A DNA stretch of 64,000 bases from Tubiluchus corallicola (taxonomy: Eukaryota > Priapulida > Priapulimorpha > Priapulimorphida > Tubiluchidae): assembly GCA_030141605.1 (NCBI GenBank), contig JAQGDQ010000357.1:127501-191500 (forward strand). The letters run 5' to 3'. A program made the position numbers and the translations under genes. This document shows, piece after piece, positions 22,501-37,500 of this stretch. Under the pieces are notes generated by a model that ran no database searches, was not told the DNA's origin, and worked only from the letters and a program-made list of their open reading frames with translations. Numbering within the stretch: position 1 is the first letter of the stretch; the number at the start of each line of letters is the position of its first letter.

Positions 22501-25500
22501 CACCACCCCAAGACATGACGCCATATATTAGATATGGGTAGACTAAACTGTAATAGATTTTCATCAATGTTTCTCTATTAACAAACTTGCGTAATTTATA
22601 GATGATTCCCAAGGTTTTACTCAATTTATGCTTTATTATATTTATTTGGTACTTCCAGTCTAGGTGCTCATCAAGAAATATTCCCAAATATTTAACATGT
22701 GACTTTTTTTCAACAATAACATTACTAAGAACTATGGTTATATTTCTTGATGGTGTTCTCCTTTTCTTTTTTAGAAGCATGAAGTTAGATTTATTAATAT
22801 TCAATGAGAGCTTATTGACATTCAACCATTCTGTTACTTTATTTAACTGGGTATTCATAACACTCTCCAAGTTATCTATATTTGAATCACTTAAAAAAAT
22901 ATTTGAGTCATCTGCAAAAAGTCTGAAGATTAAATTTGAGCAACTTAGTGGCATATCATTTATATATAGAAGAAATAAAAGTGGTCCTAGAGTAGAACCT
23001 TGGGGAACACCATGCTTAATTGGAAGTGTATTGGATTTACATCCATTTAGTTCAGCATACTGGAGACGATCACAAAGATAACTTTTGAACCATGATTGAG
23101 CTGAGTGTCTTATACCATAATAATGCAATTTGTCTAGAAGAATACAATGATTTACCGTATCAAATGCCTTTGATAAATCTATAAACAGACCACAGACATA
23201 CTGATCATTATCAAGCGCCTCTGCAATTTTATTAGTTATTTCAATTAATGCTAATGCTGTTGAATGCGACTTTCGAAAACCGAATTGATAGTCATATAAA
23301 ACTTTGTTTTGTAAAAGAAAAGAGGACAGTTGATTAAATGCGATTTTTTCAAGTATTTTAGAAAAAACACTTAACAGTGAAATTGGTCGATAATTAGATA
23401 ACTTAGTTTTACTATTTGATTTATAAACAGGAATTACTTTAGTGAGTTTAAGCTGTTCAGGAAAAATACCAGTATTAAATGATTGATTAATTATAAAAGT
23501 TAATGGCTTGGAAATGACGGAACTAGCAATTTTAACAAAAAAATTACTGACACCATCTGCACCAGGGGCTTTGTTACCCTTAAGTCCTGTTAATAATGAA
23601 AGCACTTCTACTTCATTAGTAGGTTCAAATCTAAATTCATTAGCGAGATTACCAGTTAAATACGAAAGATGATGCTTATTGACATTTGGAATATTTTGTG
23701 CCAATGTTGATCCAACTTCAACAAAAAACTTATTAAATTTATCAGCCATTAACTGGGGTTGGGTTATTTGCTCATTATTAATAACTAATTTAGTAGGACA
23801 ATTCTTTTGGGATTTTAGTTTTACTAGTTCATTGACTATTTTCCACATTGATTTAATATCTTTATTAGCTGACTGAAATTTCTTAATATAATATAGTTCT
23901 TTGCTTTTATTTTTTAATTTATTCAGGATATTGGCATATGTTTTATATTTATTTTGCTTATTCACATCATTAGATTTAAATAATGTTACATACATTTTTT
24001 GTTTTTTCCTAACACTAACAAGTATTCCTCTAGTAATCCAAGGTTTTTCTAATAATTTGCATTCTTTTTTTGAAAGCATTCTTAATGGTGCATGTTTATC
24101 TATAGTAGAAATTAATGTATTTAAAAAATAATTATAATATTCTGTGGGACTATTACAAGTAAGATATTGTTCAAAATTTAAGAAACTAGTTTCTAAGTCA
24201 TCTATAAACTTTTGTTTATTAAAATTTTTGAAATTACGTTTATGAGTTTTGTAATTTTTATCTCTAGTTACGCTAATATTTTTTACTGTTGCAAAAATTG
24301 GCAAATGATCACTAATATTATAAAGGCATATACCAGAATTAATTTCAGTGTTTATGCAATTACTATAGATGTGATCAATTAAAGTTTTTGATTTGACTCT
24401 GGTTGGTCTTGTAATTAAAGGGTAACAAAACTGCGAAAATAACATATCAATATATTGAGCTGTAAAATTATGACTATCACATTTCAGCAGATCAATGTTG
24501 AGATCACCCATAATATATAATTTTTTGTGTTCCGCATTTACAATTTTTATTGTGCTTTCAAGTTCAGATTTGAAATGCTTTAAGGAATCCAAAGTACCGC
24601 CTGGATGTCGGTAAATTAGCCCAACTACCACTCCAGCATGTTGTTTTGCGTCCAATTCTATCCACAAATTTTCACAGTTATTAACATTAAGCTTAAGATC
24701 TGATCTATCAAAGTACGTCAATGAAGAATGGATATATAAACCCACACCACCGATATGTGTTTTCAAACTGGAGTCATGTCTTAGGAGTTCAAAATAACCT
24801 GGAAGGTCATAATTTGATACAGAAACGTTGCTCAGTCGTGTCTCAGAAATGCCTAATATTTTAATAGGGTTTCTTAAAGGAGAAAGTAATTCGTGAATAA
24901 GTTCAATTTTTTCTTCATTTAAACTGACAACGTTCATGTGCATCATAGTTAAATCGGATGAGTTACTATCAATGCATAAATGAAACTCATCAGGAGAAAA
25001 ATATTGTGAGGTAATAGACGGTATTATAGTGTCGGGATCATGCTGATCGTAGTTATTTAAGGTAAAACATTGACTATTTAAAATATCTGGTAGATCGCTA
25101 AAATCTTCAAATTTAGTATGATATAATAATTTACGTAAATCAGAGTCATCTAATTTAGAGAAAGGAAAGACATTGTCATAACACACCAGGCACATGAATG
25201 GATCATTATTACTCATATAGGTTGGTATAGATACACATCTGCGATGGTAATATGAATTGCAATAAGAACATTGGATAATAATTCCGTAATTAGTAATCAA
25301 CTTGTAACATAAACCACAGCAATTAGACTCATCCGTGTTAGTAACATCTTCAACAAACAAACTTTGAAGAATCTCAAAAACTAAATTCAAACTGAAGTAG
25401 CTACTGCTTAACGAGAAATTTGATTTGTTGTTTTTGAATATATGCAATTACAACACTAATATCTCACCGTGGAATACATTAAAAACAATGTAAATATTAA

Positions 25501-28500
25501 AGCATAAATTAATGAATAAAGGGTTTAGATTTTCAATCTAGTGAATATACATAAGCTTGCAAAGAGGAAAAAAATAAATTAACAATTTTAGTCTTAACTC
25601 CTGACTTATTTTAACTTTGTAAATTGTGCAAATTGAAAAACAAAATTTAGTAACACAGACGTATCTACAATACAGCTTAGTTTAACTGATTACAAGCCTG
25701 CAAGAGTACACTACTAGTACACACACTGTAAGGGACTAAACTTATTGTACAGCACATAAACATCCAACATGGTGAATTTAAGCTTCAAACATAACACAGT
25801 CTTTACTATAATTTCACTCCAGCATTTGCCGCAAGTGGACGCTATATAATTTATGCACTATATATAATGTTAATTTATATATAGTGCTAATGTTAATTTT
25901 TAACTAAAAAAACAAACAAAAAACTTATCTTTGGAATTAATAGTATGGAGTATTATGTGCAGTAACTGTACAATGCTCTCATCATGATCTTGAATGATTT
26001 GCATTTAATCTAGCTAGACCGGATTTGAGAGGGCAAAAGAGAATAATTATTGGTGAAGTCTACGTGCTAACTACTGTACACAAGAACAAAAATTTCACGA
26101 ACTACGTGTGCAGTAGGTGACCTTCACAAAATCTGGCGAAGCCTACATGCATATTACGATACACTACAGCAAAAATTTCACGAAATACATTAGCAGTAGG
26201 TAACTTTTAGGCCTTCATATCTCTTAATATTTAAACTGAACTAAAGCATTAACATTGTAATGATTACAAAAACTTTAGACATCCCAGAGTCATTACATTG
26301 CGAATTAACTAAACTTAGTTAAGACTAAAACGTTTTCTTCAAGTCTTGTAGGCAATTTTGTGAAGTATTATACTGTATACAGTATATTATAAAATAAAAA
26401 ACAGAAAAATTTAACAAAAACAAAAAAATAATGTGCAATCATTTTGCAATTAATATCTCAAAAGGTACATAATGTTGAGTTATATGTATTAAGGGTCACA
26501 AACAAATTAATGACATAGTCAGCTGTCATTCTGATACTCCTCAACTAGAAATTTGACGTTTACAAAAAAAGTAAAATACAAAACAAAAAACAGGTGATAT
26601 CATTCCTGCATAGTTATTCGCAAATTAAATTAAGTTGGTGAAACAACTTTATCGTGTAAAAGCCTACTACAACCTGTAGCCTGTAGGCCAGCGATATTAT
26701 TGTAATTATAGGCATACTCATACTAATGATTCAACAGCTGTCTTTTCAAGGAATATGTAGTGAAACCTCATTTTAGTGTTTAATTTTTTTTAGAAAGAAA
26801 AAGCTCTAAAAAACGCACTGATTCCAAAGATAAAGTAATTACTTATACAACACTGACTTCATAAGGATATATACTAGCCAGTCAAGTTATTGTTGTTACC
26901 AGTCACTTAAAACGAATAGGAGACTTACGTCATCTTTGAAGATCAAACTGTCATTTTAGAGGATAATCTAGTTTGACGCCTCGTTGTAGAGTTAGGAAGT
27001 GACGTAACTTTTCTAGGCATACCTTGCACATCCTCTCTTCCTACTACATTGTTCTCAGCTCGATCCATATGCCTTGTATCGCCGTAGTTACAGAGATCAC
27101 TAACGTCCTTGATCTGATGTCTTGCGCCATGTCTATCTTTTACGAAGATCTTGCCATCGATTGTCCACGTGGATGTAATCTTTTTGGATTGAGCAAGCGA
27201 AATGCATTTTTTGACTATGTTCAGATTCCTGGCCGTCAAATCTTCTCTCACAACAAACGGTGGTGCCGGCATTTTATTCTGTCTGTTGTTCTTCACGAGC
27301 AGTCGACTTGCAGTCATTACTTCCCGTTTAACTCTATTCGTCGTAAATTTACATATTACTGCTCTTGGTCTTGGGTTGTCAGTATTAACACGATTAGCTG
27401 AGGCAACTGCCCCCGCCAAGCTGTCCATTACTGGTGCTGAGCCCAGCACTTAGTAAATGCATCGTGCTTTATTAAATGCTGGATATCTTGCTATTTGCAT
27501 GGCACTGCAGTGACATAATACAGAAATTTTATTAAGTAAAGAGAACACAGTCACTAGGCAAATTACTGCTGGAGCTGTTGCATGTAAACTCAGCATTTTT
27601 TCTTGTTAATATCAGTGTATAATTCTGCAAATAAATCAAAAACGACAGAACACCCTTGAATATTATAATACCATAACAAGCATGGTATTGGGTCCAAAAA
27701 TGTGAAACACAACTCTCAACAACTTTTCTGTCTACTGTGTGTTATACATATATATTGAAATTTAATAGCGTGATAAAGATGCCAAATTTTACTTTTCAAA
27801 AAAACAGGCTAAGAAAAATTCCAATTTCCAGGATGCACAACTGAGCAACAAGACTTCAATGAACACGACACTAACCTCATCAATGATGATGCAAGTAAAT
27901 TTCTGGTTCTCATTTCTGTGTTTGCTTAGCATCGGTGCAAAAACGGTATTACCACACTTGTTCAGGGTGCAACAGATAACTTCCGCCTTCTCCAGAACCT
28001 CTTGCTGCAGTCGATTGTCTTCCTTTTTCGATGATAGCAGATCCTAAGGAAAAAATTTTAAGTATGATGTCTAACTGGATGTAATCAAAGGCAGTGAAGG
28101 AATCTTATTAAGATTAGTATAAGATTTTAAGCACTCAGACAGTAGGGCATAACTACATGAGACATAACTAGTTAACAAACTAATCAACCAGGGCTAAGCA
28201 CTACATAAAGTAATTGTCGTCTATATCACAGCCCCCACCGCAACGTAAGCATGCTCAGCAGCATTCGGGACAACAGCTCACGCAGGACAACAACTGTCTA
28301 AGCTAAGCTAAACTAAACTAAACTAAACTAAACTAAACTAAACTAAACTAAACTAAACTAAACTAAACTAAACTAAACTAAACTAAACTAAACTAAACTA
28401 AACTAAACTAAACTAAACTAAACTAAACTAAACTAAACTAAACTAAACTAAACTAAACTAAACTAAACTAAACTAAACTAAACTAAACTAAACTAAACTA

Positions 28501-31500
28501 AAACTAAAAACTAAACTAAACTAAACTAAACTAAACTAAACTAAACTAAACAACATGACAGTCACAACTAATATCTAATCAGCAGATAAACTGATTGCTC
28601 TTTTTAATAAACACAAATTTGCAGAGCAGAAGCTATTTTAACACGAAATTAACACTTCAGTTAGCCAAAAATGACTTTTTAATTTAAACAGAATCTAGAA
28701 ACGAAGTTTCAAAGCATAACAAAATACAGAGACATAAATATAATAAACAAATTAAGCCAGTTAACCTTGCTTTAAAATAAATGAGCAACAAAAAAATTAA
28801 GTCTTTAAACATACGAACATCAAGCCTGCCATGCTTTTTTCTATATTAATTGATCATGTGCTCATCTGCAAGATTTATTAAGTTTTTGTATTTTTTCATT
28901 TGTCAGGCTACGGAAATGGGATAAATTTGATCGTCCCGTTCCATAGACGACCCTTATATTGAATGCCCATTGAGTTACATAAGTTCCCAATGGCAACTTT
29001 TAACCATGATTATAACCAGAAAAATTAAAATTAACTAATATTACACTGATGTACACTATAAGTTTTGACCACATTTGAATTAATTTTGACTGTGAAGATC
29101 TCATTGAGGTTTATAAAAACTGGCCAGAAAAGAAAACATTTTGTTTTGTCCTTATTTAAAGTTAATCAAATAGTTGTTTCTATCTAACTTGCAAAGCCGT
29201 AAACTAAACTAAACTGTGTATTTTCTTGATTGCACAATGGTTTAACCAGCAACTCAAGACGCAAGTTTGTAAATTTTCGAAACATTTCTGCATTTCTGCG
29301 TATAAAACGAAACTAGACTATTATTTCTACTAATTCACTTGAATTTCAGTTGACAATAATAAAATCTAGAGCCAAGCCAATATTTCTCCTGCTAACTAAA
29401 GAAAAGTTGAGCATTTTTCAATAACAGTGTTAGACGGAGCTGTGGCTAAATGTCCCGAACGTACCTGCTACAGGAGAGTGCGAAATAACTTGCACGCTGG
29501 TTGGGCAGTCAACGAAAATGATTGACATTATATTAGACGTCAATTATACTAGGATCATGTGACTGACTTTTTTATTCTCTCTAATTTCAATATTTATAGT
29601 AAAATCAAATTTCTAACTAAAGGATAAGAAAATATTTACATAAAAATAATAACGAACAACATTTTTATGTTAGATTATCATAAGCTAGGTTAATAGATTA
29701 GAAAGTGAAAACAGTAGCACATTTACATAGGTGGTCTCCCACAAAGTGCACACATGAGGGCTTCAAATTCTAAATATCAATTGACAAACGTTTTCAAGAC
29801 ACACATACAGTTATTTTAACAAGAAGTTAATAAACTTACAATGTAATAATCTATAACGTGAAGAATCGTATGCATGGCAATGGCTATCAAGTACAACAAT
29901 CAATATTTTTCAATGCTCATGGTTTTCCTAGTCCAGGTTTTGACACTTCTTGGTTAAATGATAGCAAACATAATATATGGCCCAATTGGGGCATTTATTT
30001 AAAAAAAAACATCCACTCATCTTCCCGGAACGTTTCGACATATATCAGTGATCATATAAAATACAATATTAAAATAGTATGATATAGTATGACCACTGGT
30101 ATAGGATGAAACTTTCTGGCAAATTGTACAGGTGTTTTTAAAAAGTTACTCATGTTTAAATGCCTGATATTATCAAAGAATTTTTACTAATTTTATGTTA
30201 CACATATAACAGTAGTATCATAACGAATACAGAGACAAACGGGCTCAAAAACACACAGAAGACTTCCAAACAACTCAGCAAACAGAAAAAAGGTTAGCTT
30301 ATCAGTTAGAATAAATTCATTATTGGTCACAAGAGTTTCTGAAACATGTAGAAATGCAGAGGAACAATGAAAAAATTAACCAGAAAATAAAGCAAGAGCC
30401 AGGAAAAGGTTGTAGAAAGAACCAAAATAAGCATGCACTTCAGTACAGACAAATAAATAGCACATTGCTTCCCAAATCTTTATTTATAGAAATTTGGTAT
30501 CTTGTTCCTACCTTTTTGCTCCTTTTGAGACTAACCAGCTGGATATTTAAACGATTTACTTCCTTTGCATTGCTGTAATTGCCTGACAGAACATTTTTCT
30601 TGCGTAGAATTTTTATTTGGTTCTTAATTGCTTCTATATCTTTGTCGATACTTGCCACGCGACCAGACAACTCTGAAATGATGAGTTTAATTATAGTATT
30701 ACTAATAATTATTGTTAAATTCAAACAATTTACAAAACCACTTAAAGCATAAAAAACACTCTTCGCAAATAAAACTTAAAAGATTTGTCTTGAAATTTTA
30801 TATCACTTACAAGCTGCCTTATTGCACACAGGGCTTGTAGTAATGCTGTAAAAAACTTGCAAATTGATGACTGTTGGGAACAGCCATTTCTATGGTAGGT
30901 CATTTGAAACAAGTTTAGGTAACGCTGTATGAAGTTCGAAAAAATAATCAGGGCATTCAAAGCACACTCTTCACTAACTAAACAAAAGTTTAAATGACTT
31001 TATTTTGTCAATAAGAACAATAATGTGTTTTTGGTGAATCAGCGGTGCACACTAGTATACAGTGTCGTTTTACCAGGTGGTGTGAATATTTTAAATTATT
31101 AAGAATTTTCTTTTTTCCAATCACATAAGCATTTTAAACAGGTAAGTAATACAACTTTGTACGAAGAGATCTCTGGGAAAATTCCCTTTAAACATAATTT
31201 TTTAGTACAGATTTTTGTACTATATCACACTGATGAAATTTACACAGTGGAACATATAAACAAAATAGGTGGATGGTCCATCCCTATGCATGCTTATTGA
31301 CAAAAGTTAAGCAATGTTGGACCGATTATCAAATAAATGGGCAACAATCAGGAAAATCGCTTTTATCCCCGATACCGCCTCCATCTCTTTGTCTCTGTCA
31401 GACCATACCTCAACTAGACGATTGTCCTTGATAATGAGAGGGTCTGTTTCATCCGTTGAAGTAAAAAATATGTCTGCTTTAGCATTCAGCCTTAATAGTG

Positions 31501-34500
31501 AAAAAACTTCTACTGTGTATAATATAAACGAGACTGACTAAACTGGATCTTCTGCATTAGAAATAATAAGAAATCATTCATTATATTGTCAAACAAATGC
31601 GAGAATTGGTTCCTCGTGCAAAGATATGCTTAACATTCTTACTCTCTTTTTTCAGATTCTTGACATGCTTGTCAAGCAGCGTGTCTACCACTTCATCTGA
31701 AACAACTTCATTCTTGGCAACTCTGACCAGTGTCAGCTTCTCTTTGACAGCTAAAGACTTCTGATGTGACACGAAACGCATTGTTAGCTCATTAATCGCA
31801 GCGTTAGATGGTGCACACAAGAGTATCTTGGGTTTCTTTCTCACACTACGGTACGAGGCCTACAAAAAATCAGAATGGCATAATGATGGTAGTCTAAGAA
31901 CATGCAGAATGAGGACAATGAGTACAATGATGACAGTTGAAGACATTACTTTTGTTGAAGATTGTTAATATTGCTTTTGTTGAAGATTTTTAATACTGTT
32001 TTCGCTACTTTTGTTGAAAACTGTTAATATTACTTTTGTTGCGTAAATTTTATTAAAGTGGTTATCCCAAGAAAGTTTGTTATCTACACAGATACCAAGA
32101 AAACTTACATCGTTTTTCTGTTTTATTATGCTATTTTCAACTTTTATTGATGCATTACTTATATTGTCATTTGAGAATGGGGAAAGGACCATGAAATCTG
32201 TTTGGTGCTATTTAATTTGAGTTTTAAATGGGTAAATGCTATGTTAATGTTTGCGATGTTCTGTTCTAAAAGTCGTTGAGCTGTTGCTAGATTTTCGTGG
32301 CCTAAATATATAGTTGTGTCGTCAGCATACTGTGTTATATTACAATGTGTTAGTGTTTTAGATATATTGTTAATATAAAGACAGAAAAGTAAGGGACCCA
32401 AAAGTATGCCTTGTGGTATGCCCTGCTGTAATGTTAGCCATTCTGAGACGGTATTTGTAGATAATTTAACTCTTTGTTTTCTGTTTGTCAAGTAACTGTT
32501 AATGAGCTTTAATGAAGTTGTATTAAATCCTAATGATTTTAAATTGTCTTTCAAAAGATTGGGGTCTAGGCTATCAAAGGCTTTACTTAAGTCTAAAAAT
32601 GCGGTTACAACATATTTATTTTCATTTAAGTTTGATCTCCAGTTTTCAGTTGCATGTATGATGGCATCAGTAGTAGAGTGTTTTCGTCTAAAACCAAATT
32701 GATGTTTACTAAGTATATTGTTAACGTTATATGAATTCATTTGTTCATATAGTACTTATAGTTAACGGATATAGGCCGGTAATTAACAGGGTTAGTTGAT
32801 GAGTCTTTTTTGTGGACTGGTGTTACATTGGCTAGCTTAGAAACAAACCACTAATTTCTTTATTTCTGCAGATGCATTGCAAACATGACACATTAAGTTG
32901 CATGATACAAATAAACAAAAGCAACAACAAAAACACTGACGATATATAGAGTAAACATCTTACCTCTGCAAAAATATTATGAATAAGACCAATGATAGCT
33001 CTTGTCTTCCCTGTTCCGGGCGGTCCTTGCACCATGCAGATCTTAGGTATCTGCTCTGGTTCCAACACCGCATCTGTGATCCCTGTGATCATCTCCATTT
33101 GTGACTGATTGAATTTAGCCCTCCTCTAAAAATATAAAGCAAGTAAAATTGTCATAAAACCAAGTAAAAAAAACCACAATCTTACTTGTTTACAGTAAGC
33201 ACAAAATAAAAATGCAAATTATACAAACACCAACTACAGTCATCTATGAAGCAGGACATAAAACGATTTTTGCAGGGAAGCATTAAGCCTTTAATATAGC
33301 TAATGTCAGCATTTAATGCAAATACAAAACTAATGTTTCTTTTCAAAGTGGCTTACTTTTTTAGCTAATTTGTCTAAATACGATTGACGCAGAGCAAGGG
33401 AAAATGTTTGCTGTATCACACAAAGTGAATTTTTAAATTGGCAAAAAAAGACCCTAGGGAAGCTGCCTTGTTATACCCCACACAATTAGTCTGTAAGTCA
33501 GCAACTCTGACATAAAAATGACAATACAGTTGCAAGAGTCGCACCTCTATAAGAAATTGAAAAAAGGAAAGACAGGAGATAGATAAAAAAAGAAAAAAAG
33601 GACTAAAAGACACAGAGAAGCTACGTCGATGCGAAACTGAGGCTGCGCTGACGCCGACGACGCAGTAAAGATGAGTACAATGAAGAGCCGCGTCATCTGC
33701 GTTGACATTTTCAAATTTAACAAGTCAAAGAACAACAAAATATTTTGAAACGCTTTTACTTAGATTTGGATAAAATTTTAAAAACTGAACAAGAAATAAT
33801 TTGCCACACTTTAATGATAGCAAATTGAATAACTAGGAAAATCGATATTTCTAATCGATTAACTATTGATTACTTGTGTGGGTCACTTGTTTGCCAACAT
33901 ATTGAAAGCAACTGTGGAATGGATCTTATGACAAGGTGGGCTGTAGATCAAAGAACAGTTAATTGAACTTGCTGATGATCCATTGGGGAATAAGAAAAAT
34001 CAAAATCCAATTTACTGCTTGAGTATGGCTTCTATGAAAAATTTTACGTGATATAATAATCACGTCTTGCTGAAATATCACTTCTGTTTAGAACATTCAC
34101 AAAACAGAGCAAAAAGTTCAATGCAAACTTTCCATTTTTTCTGAAACCAAACTGTAAACCAAAACTCGTAAACACCGAAATGAGTTGTTCGTGATTCTGC
34201 TTTTTGTTGTTTCATTGTTCATGAAACTGACATGATTGACTCTTTTAAACTGATTTATAAAGCATGCGGCTGTTATGTGGCATTTAAAACGCCTTTGCAT
34301 AAAAAACATGTACAATATTCCATGTTCTAAAAGCACGACAGATAAACAAGCACAACTGATTTACACCGACAACAGGAGTAACTTACTAGTGGTGATCTTG
34401 GACTAATCGTTCGCTTCACTGTAAATGTACTCAATCTAGGTTTGAGAATGTCCCTGCATAGCGGGCTTTTATTTAGCACCAACAAAGCATCAAGTTGTCT

Positions 34501-37500
34501 AACACTTGCTGACAAATTGTCGCATTTCTAAAGAAAAATATTAAACGCAAATGACTTTAAATAGTAAGCCAATTTCAATACAGAATCTTATGCAAAACTT
34601 TCATTAAGGACTATCATTAAAACATACCGTTTAGAATTTAAAGACTACAATCAAGTTTTTTCATAAGACTTCAAAATCCTATTACAGCAAAAACACTGTT
34701 TAATAAATTGTTGTGATATAAAGTTTCGATACAAAAGAACTGCGAAGTTTGACAGACATCAGCTTTTTAGCAAATGTATGTCTTGTTACTGATTATTCGT
34801 GCCTCCGATGCTAGACTTTTCTCCTTGATTTATATAATCAATCAAAACTTTTGAATAGAAAATCAATACATACGATGCATCGATTCAATTCCTCATAACT
34901 TTATTTGTGTAACTAATTATTTCATTCATTTATTTAAAAAAATATTCACAATTTTTGATGTTTCTAAAGTTCATTTTATAGTCTTACGTCTTGGAACAAC
35001 CTGTGTAACACCACATTTATGGCGGTATAATAAATTCTAATCAAGAAATTCTATGACCACAAAGGTTATTATTTATCATCAGTCTATTTCTATGTAAGGT
35101 TTTCAGACTGTTGCAGGTGAAAAGTGTGATAATAAGCACATTTTGGCAGGTAAACAACTGTTGCTTGTCAGACTTCAACAAAAGACTAATTTGGGCTAAG
35201 TTTACAATTCCCACACACAAGAAGCAGATTAGGGTTAGGGCTAGGGTTGGGTTAGGTGTGAGTTAGGGCTAGGGTTGGATTAGTGTTAGGGTATTTAAAT
35301 TGTGTCGGGAATTGTAAGCTCCTTCCCAAATTGTATGTTACTACAATTTTTGAGACATCGTCTCATTATTATGTCCGGACTTTAATCAATAATGACCTAG
35401 TAATTTTACATTTAGAAAGAAAACAACAATTTTCCACAATATTGTGAAACAGTTGATAAAAATATCAAGGGCAATCGAAACTGTAAATTTCTAATAAAGG
35501 TATTCACTAAGCAGGAATTTTCCCGGGAAGTGTGTTGGACTGGAAAATAACACGTCATAACCTTTCCAGTAGTTTGAAAGCACTGACTAAGTAAAAATTG
35601 CTCAGGAAATGTGTTGAGTTCCGGAGCAAGACGTCTTTACCTTTTCCAGTCCCCTAACACTTGCACACAACGACTAAATTTCTTACCGTTAAACAGATTA
35701 AGCTGCCATCATGCAAAAGAATCTTCTGAAGGTCCGGCCGAAGCTTTAGTGAAATCTCGTACTTAGTGTCCAGCTCTGGTCTCTTGTCTTCTGGATCTAG
35801 AAAAGAAAAGAGAATATTACTAATTATTACAATTCTCCACACAATTTAAATGCACTAAACCCAATCTGCTTCACAAACTAATTTCTTGTGTGCTTTAGCC
35901 GCATCTTTCCATCTAAACTAACTAAACTCGGTATCTCATACAACAGAAAAATAAGAGCTTTGCAAAGCATTGGAAAACAAGCACTTTTTCTAAAGTTAAC
36001 CTCATCACTAATGTGATGAGTACGCAACTCAAGTGTATTGCATCCAAAACTAAGTAATAATTTGAAACAAAAATGCGATAAAGCACAAAAACAGTGATTT
36101 AGGTTTAGAATTAAAAAAAGCACTTTATGCCATATATTAATAATTACACTAAAATCTAGACTGCTGCTGCTGCTGCCAGAGGGCACTGTTCAGTGGTAGG
36201 GAATTAAACTCATAGACAAGCAATAACCCCACCTCGAGGCAAAACGGACTAATGCAAGAATTTTACTGACTCTGCAGTTCAACCGATTACTCTTTCAACC
36301 ACCTCCTTGCTAGTATGCTTTTGAGTCCCTGACCAATCGAAACACTTCTGTATTTTATAAAACATAATTATTTTTTCTTAGTTAACAGCTTAACACCGAG
36401 CAGATTCATTTGATTACAAATTTTCAAGCTAATCAATAATATCTACAATACTTACATCTTGCTAGCAGCTCTGGATTAGATTCGGTAGAAATATTTGACC
36501 TTGTGATGTATCCAAAAACATTCTTCTTCACATTTTTGCCATGCATTCTAACGTAAAGGCCGGCGATGACTAAATCTCTCGTCAGTGGATATGAATAGGC
36601 AGTTTTGGCTTTTCCAGAAATAAGACCTGCATAAAAATTTAAAACAAATCGTATTTTGTTAAATGTTTACAGTCCTTCAATTTTTATGCTTTTTCTGTTC
36701 AGCACCAATTACAATCACAATCATATCAGACGAAAAACAAAATTTTCTCTGCAAAACTGAAGTGACTTCTGCATGTTTATCTATGCACAACAGTAATTTG
36801 AACCTGACAGAAACATAATAGCCTGATATTGTCCTTAGGTGCGGTATAATTTGAAATGTCACACGATACACATACTACAGTTCTGTTTTGTGATATAACT
36901 ACGATGCACAAGATGCCAATATTCAGCAATATCAGAATTTTTTACCAAGAATAACCAGTTTTACAATACTGCTTGTCAGCAAAAAAGTAATTTGATAAAA
37001 GCAAGCCTCTTTTTGCACAGAACTGACAATGGCTGCTAATAGGCAGATTATGCAGCAAACTGACTTCAAACAGCATAGCCGTGTAGCAGTAACTGTTATT
37101 GAGTCTAGGTCTTCTATAAACTGCTCAATAATGTCAACAGCATGAGCAGCAAGAGCTCCTAATCACTGTACAAAAAAATCTTCTTTTCAGCAAATTCATA
37201 GAGACTGTGGAAACGAAAATCTGAACACGTAACTTTAAAATAAGTACCACAAAAAATAAAACTAAAAAAAAATCACTAAATAAATGAAACATCTTGAAAG
37301 GAAAGTTGGGTAAGATGACTACATGTGACATCTGGCAAAAACATGATAGGTGGGCAAAATTTATTGCAAACAATATCAGTAAGTAGAATGGTAAGTTGAC
37401 ACACAATACAGTTAAACTGACGTAGGCTAATATTTCTACACACAATATATTATATTGCCTACATTGCACTGTACTGTCCACAAATATACAAATGAACACT

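Noticed and set aside
22602-24131. Plus-strand ORFs of 65-159 codons
   Set aside because: They are antisense shadows of the LINE ORF2.
27024-27453. Plus-strand ORFs of 83 and 125 codons
   Set aside because: Antisense to the LINE ORF1-like frame.
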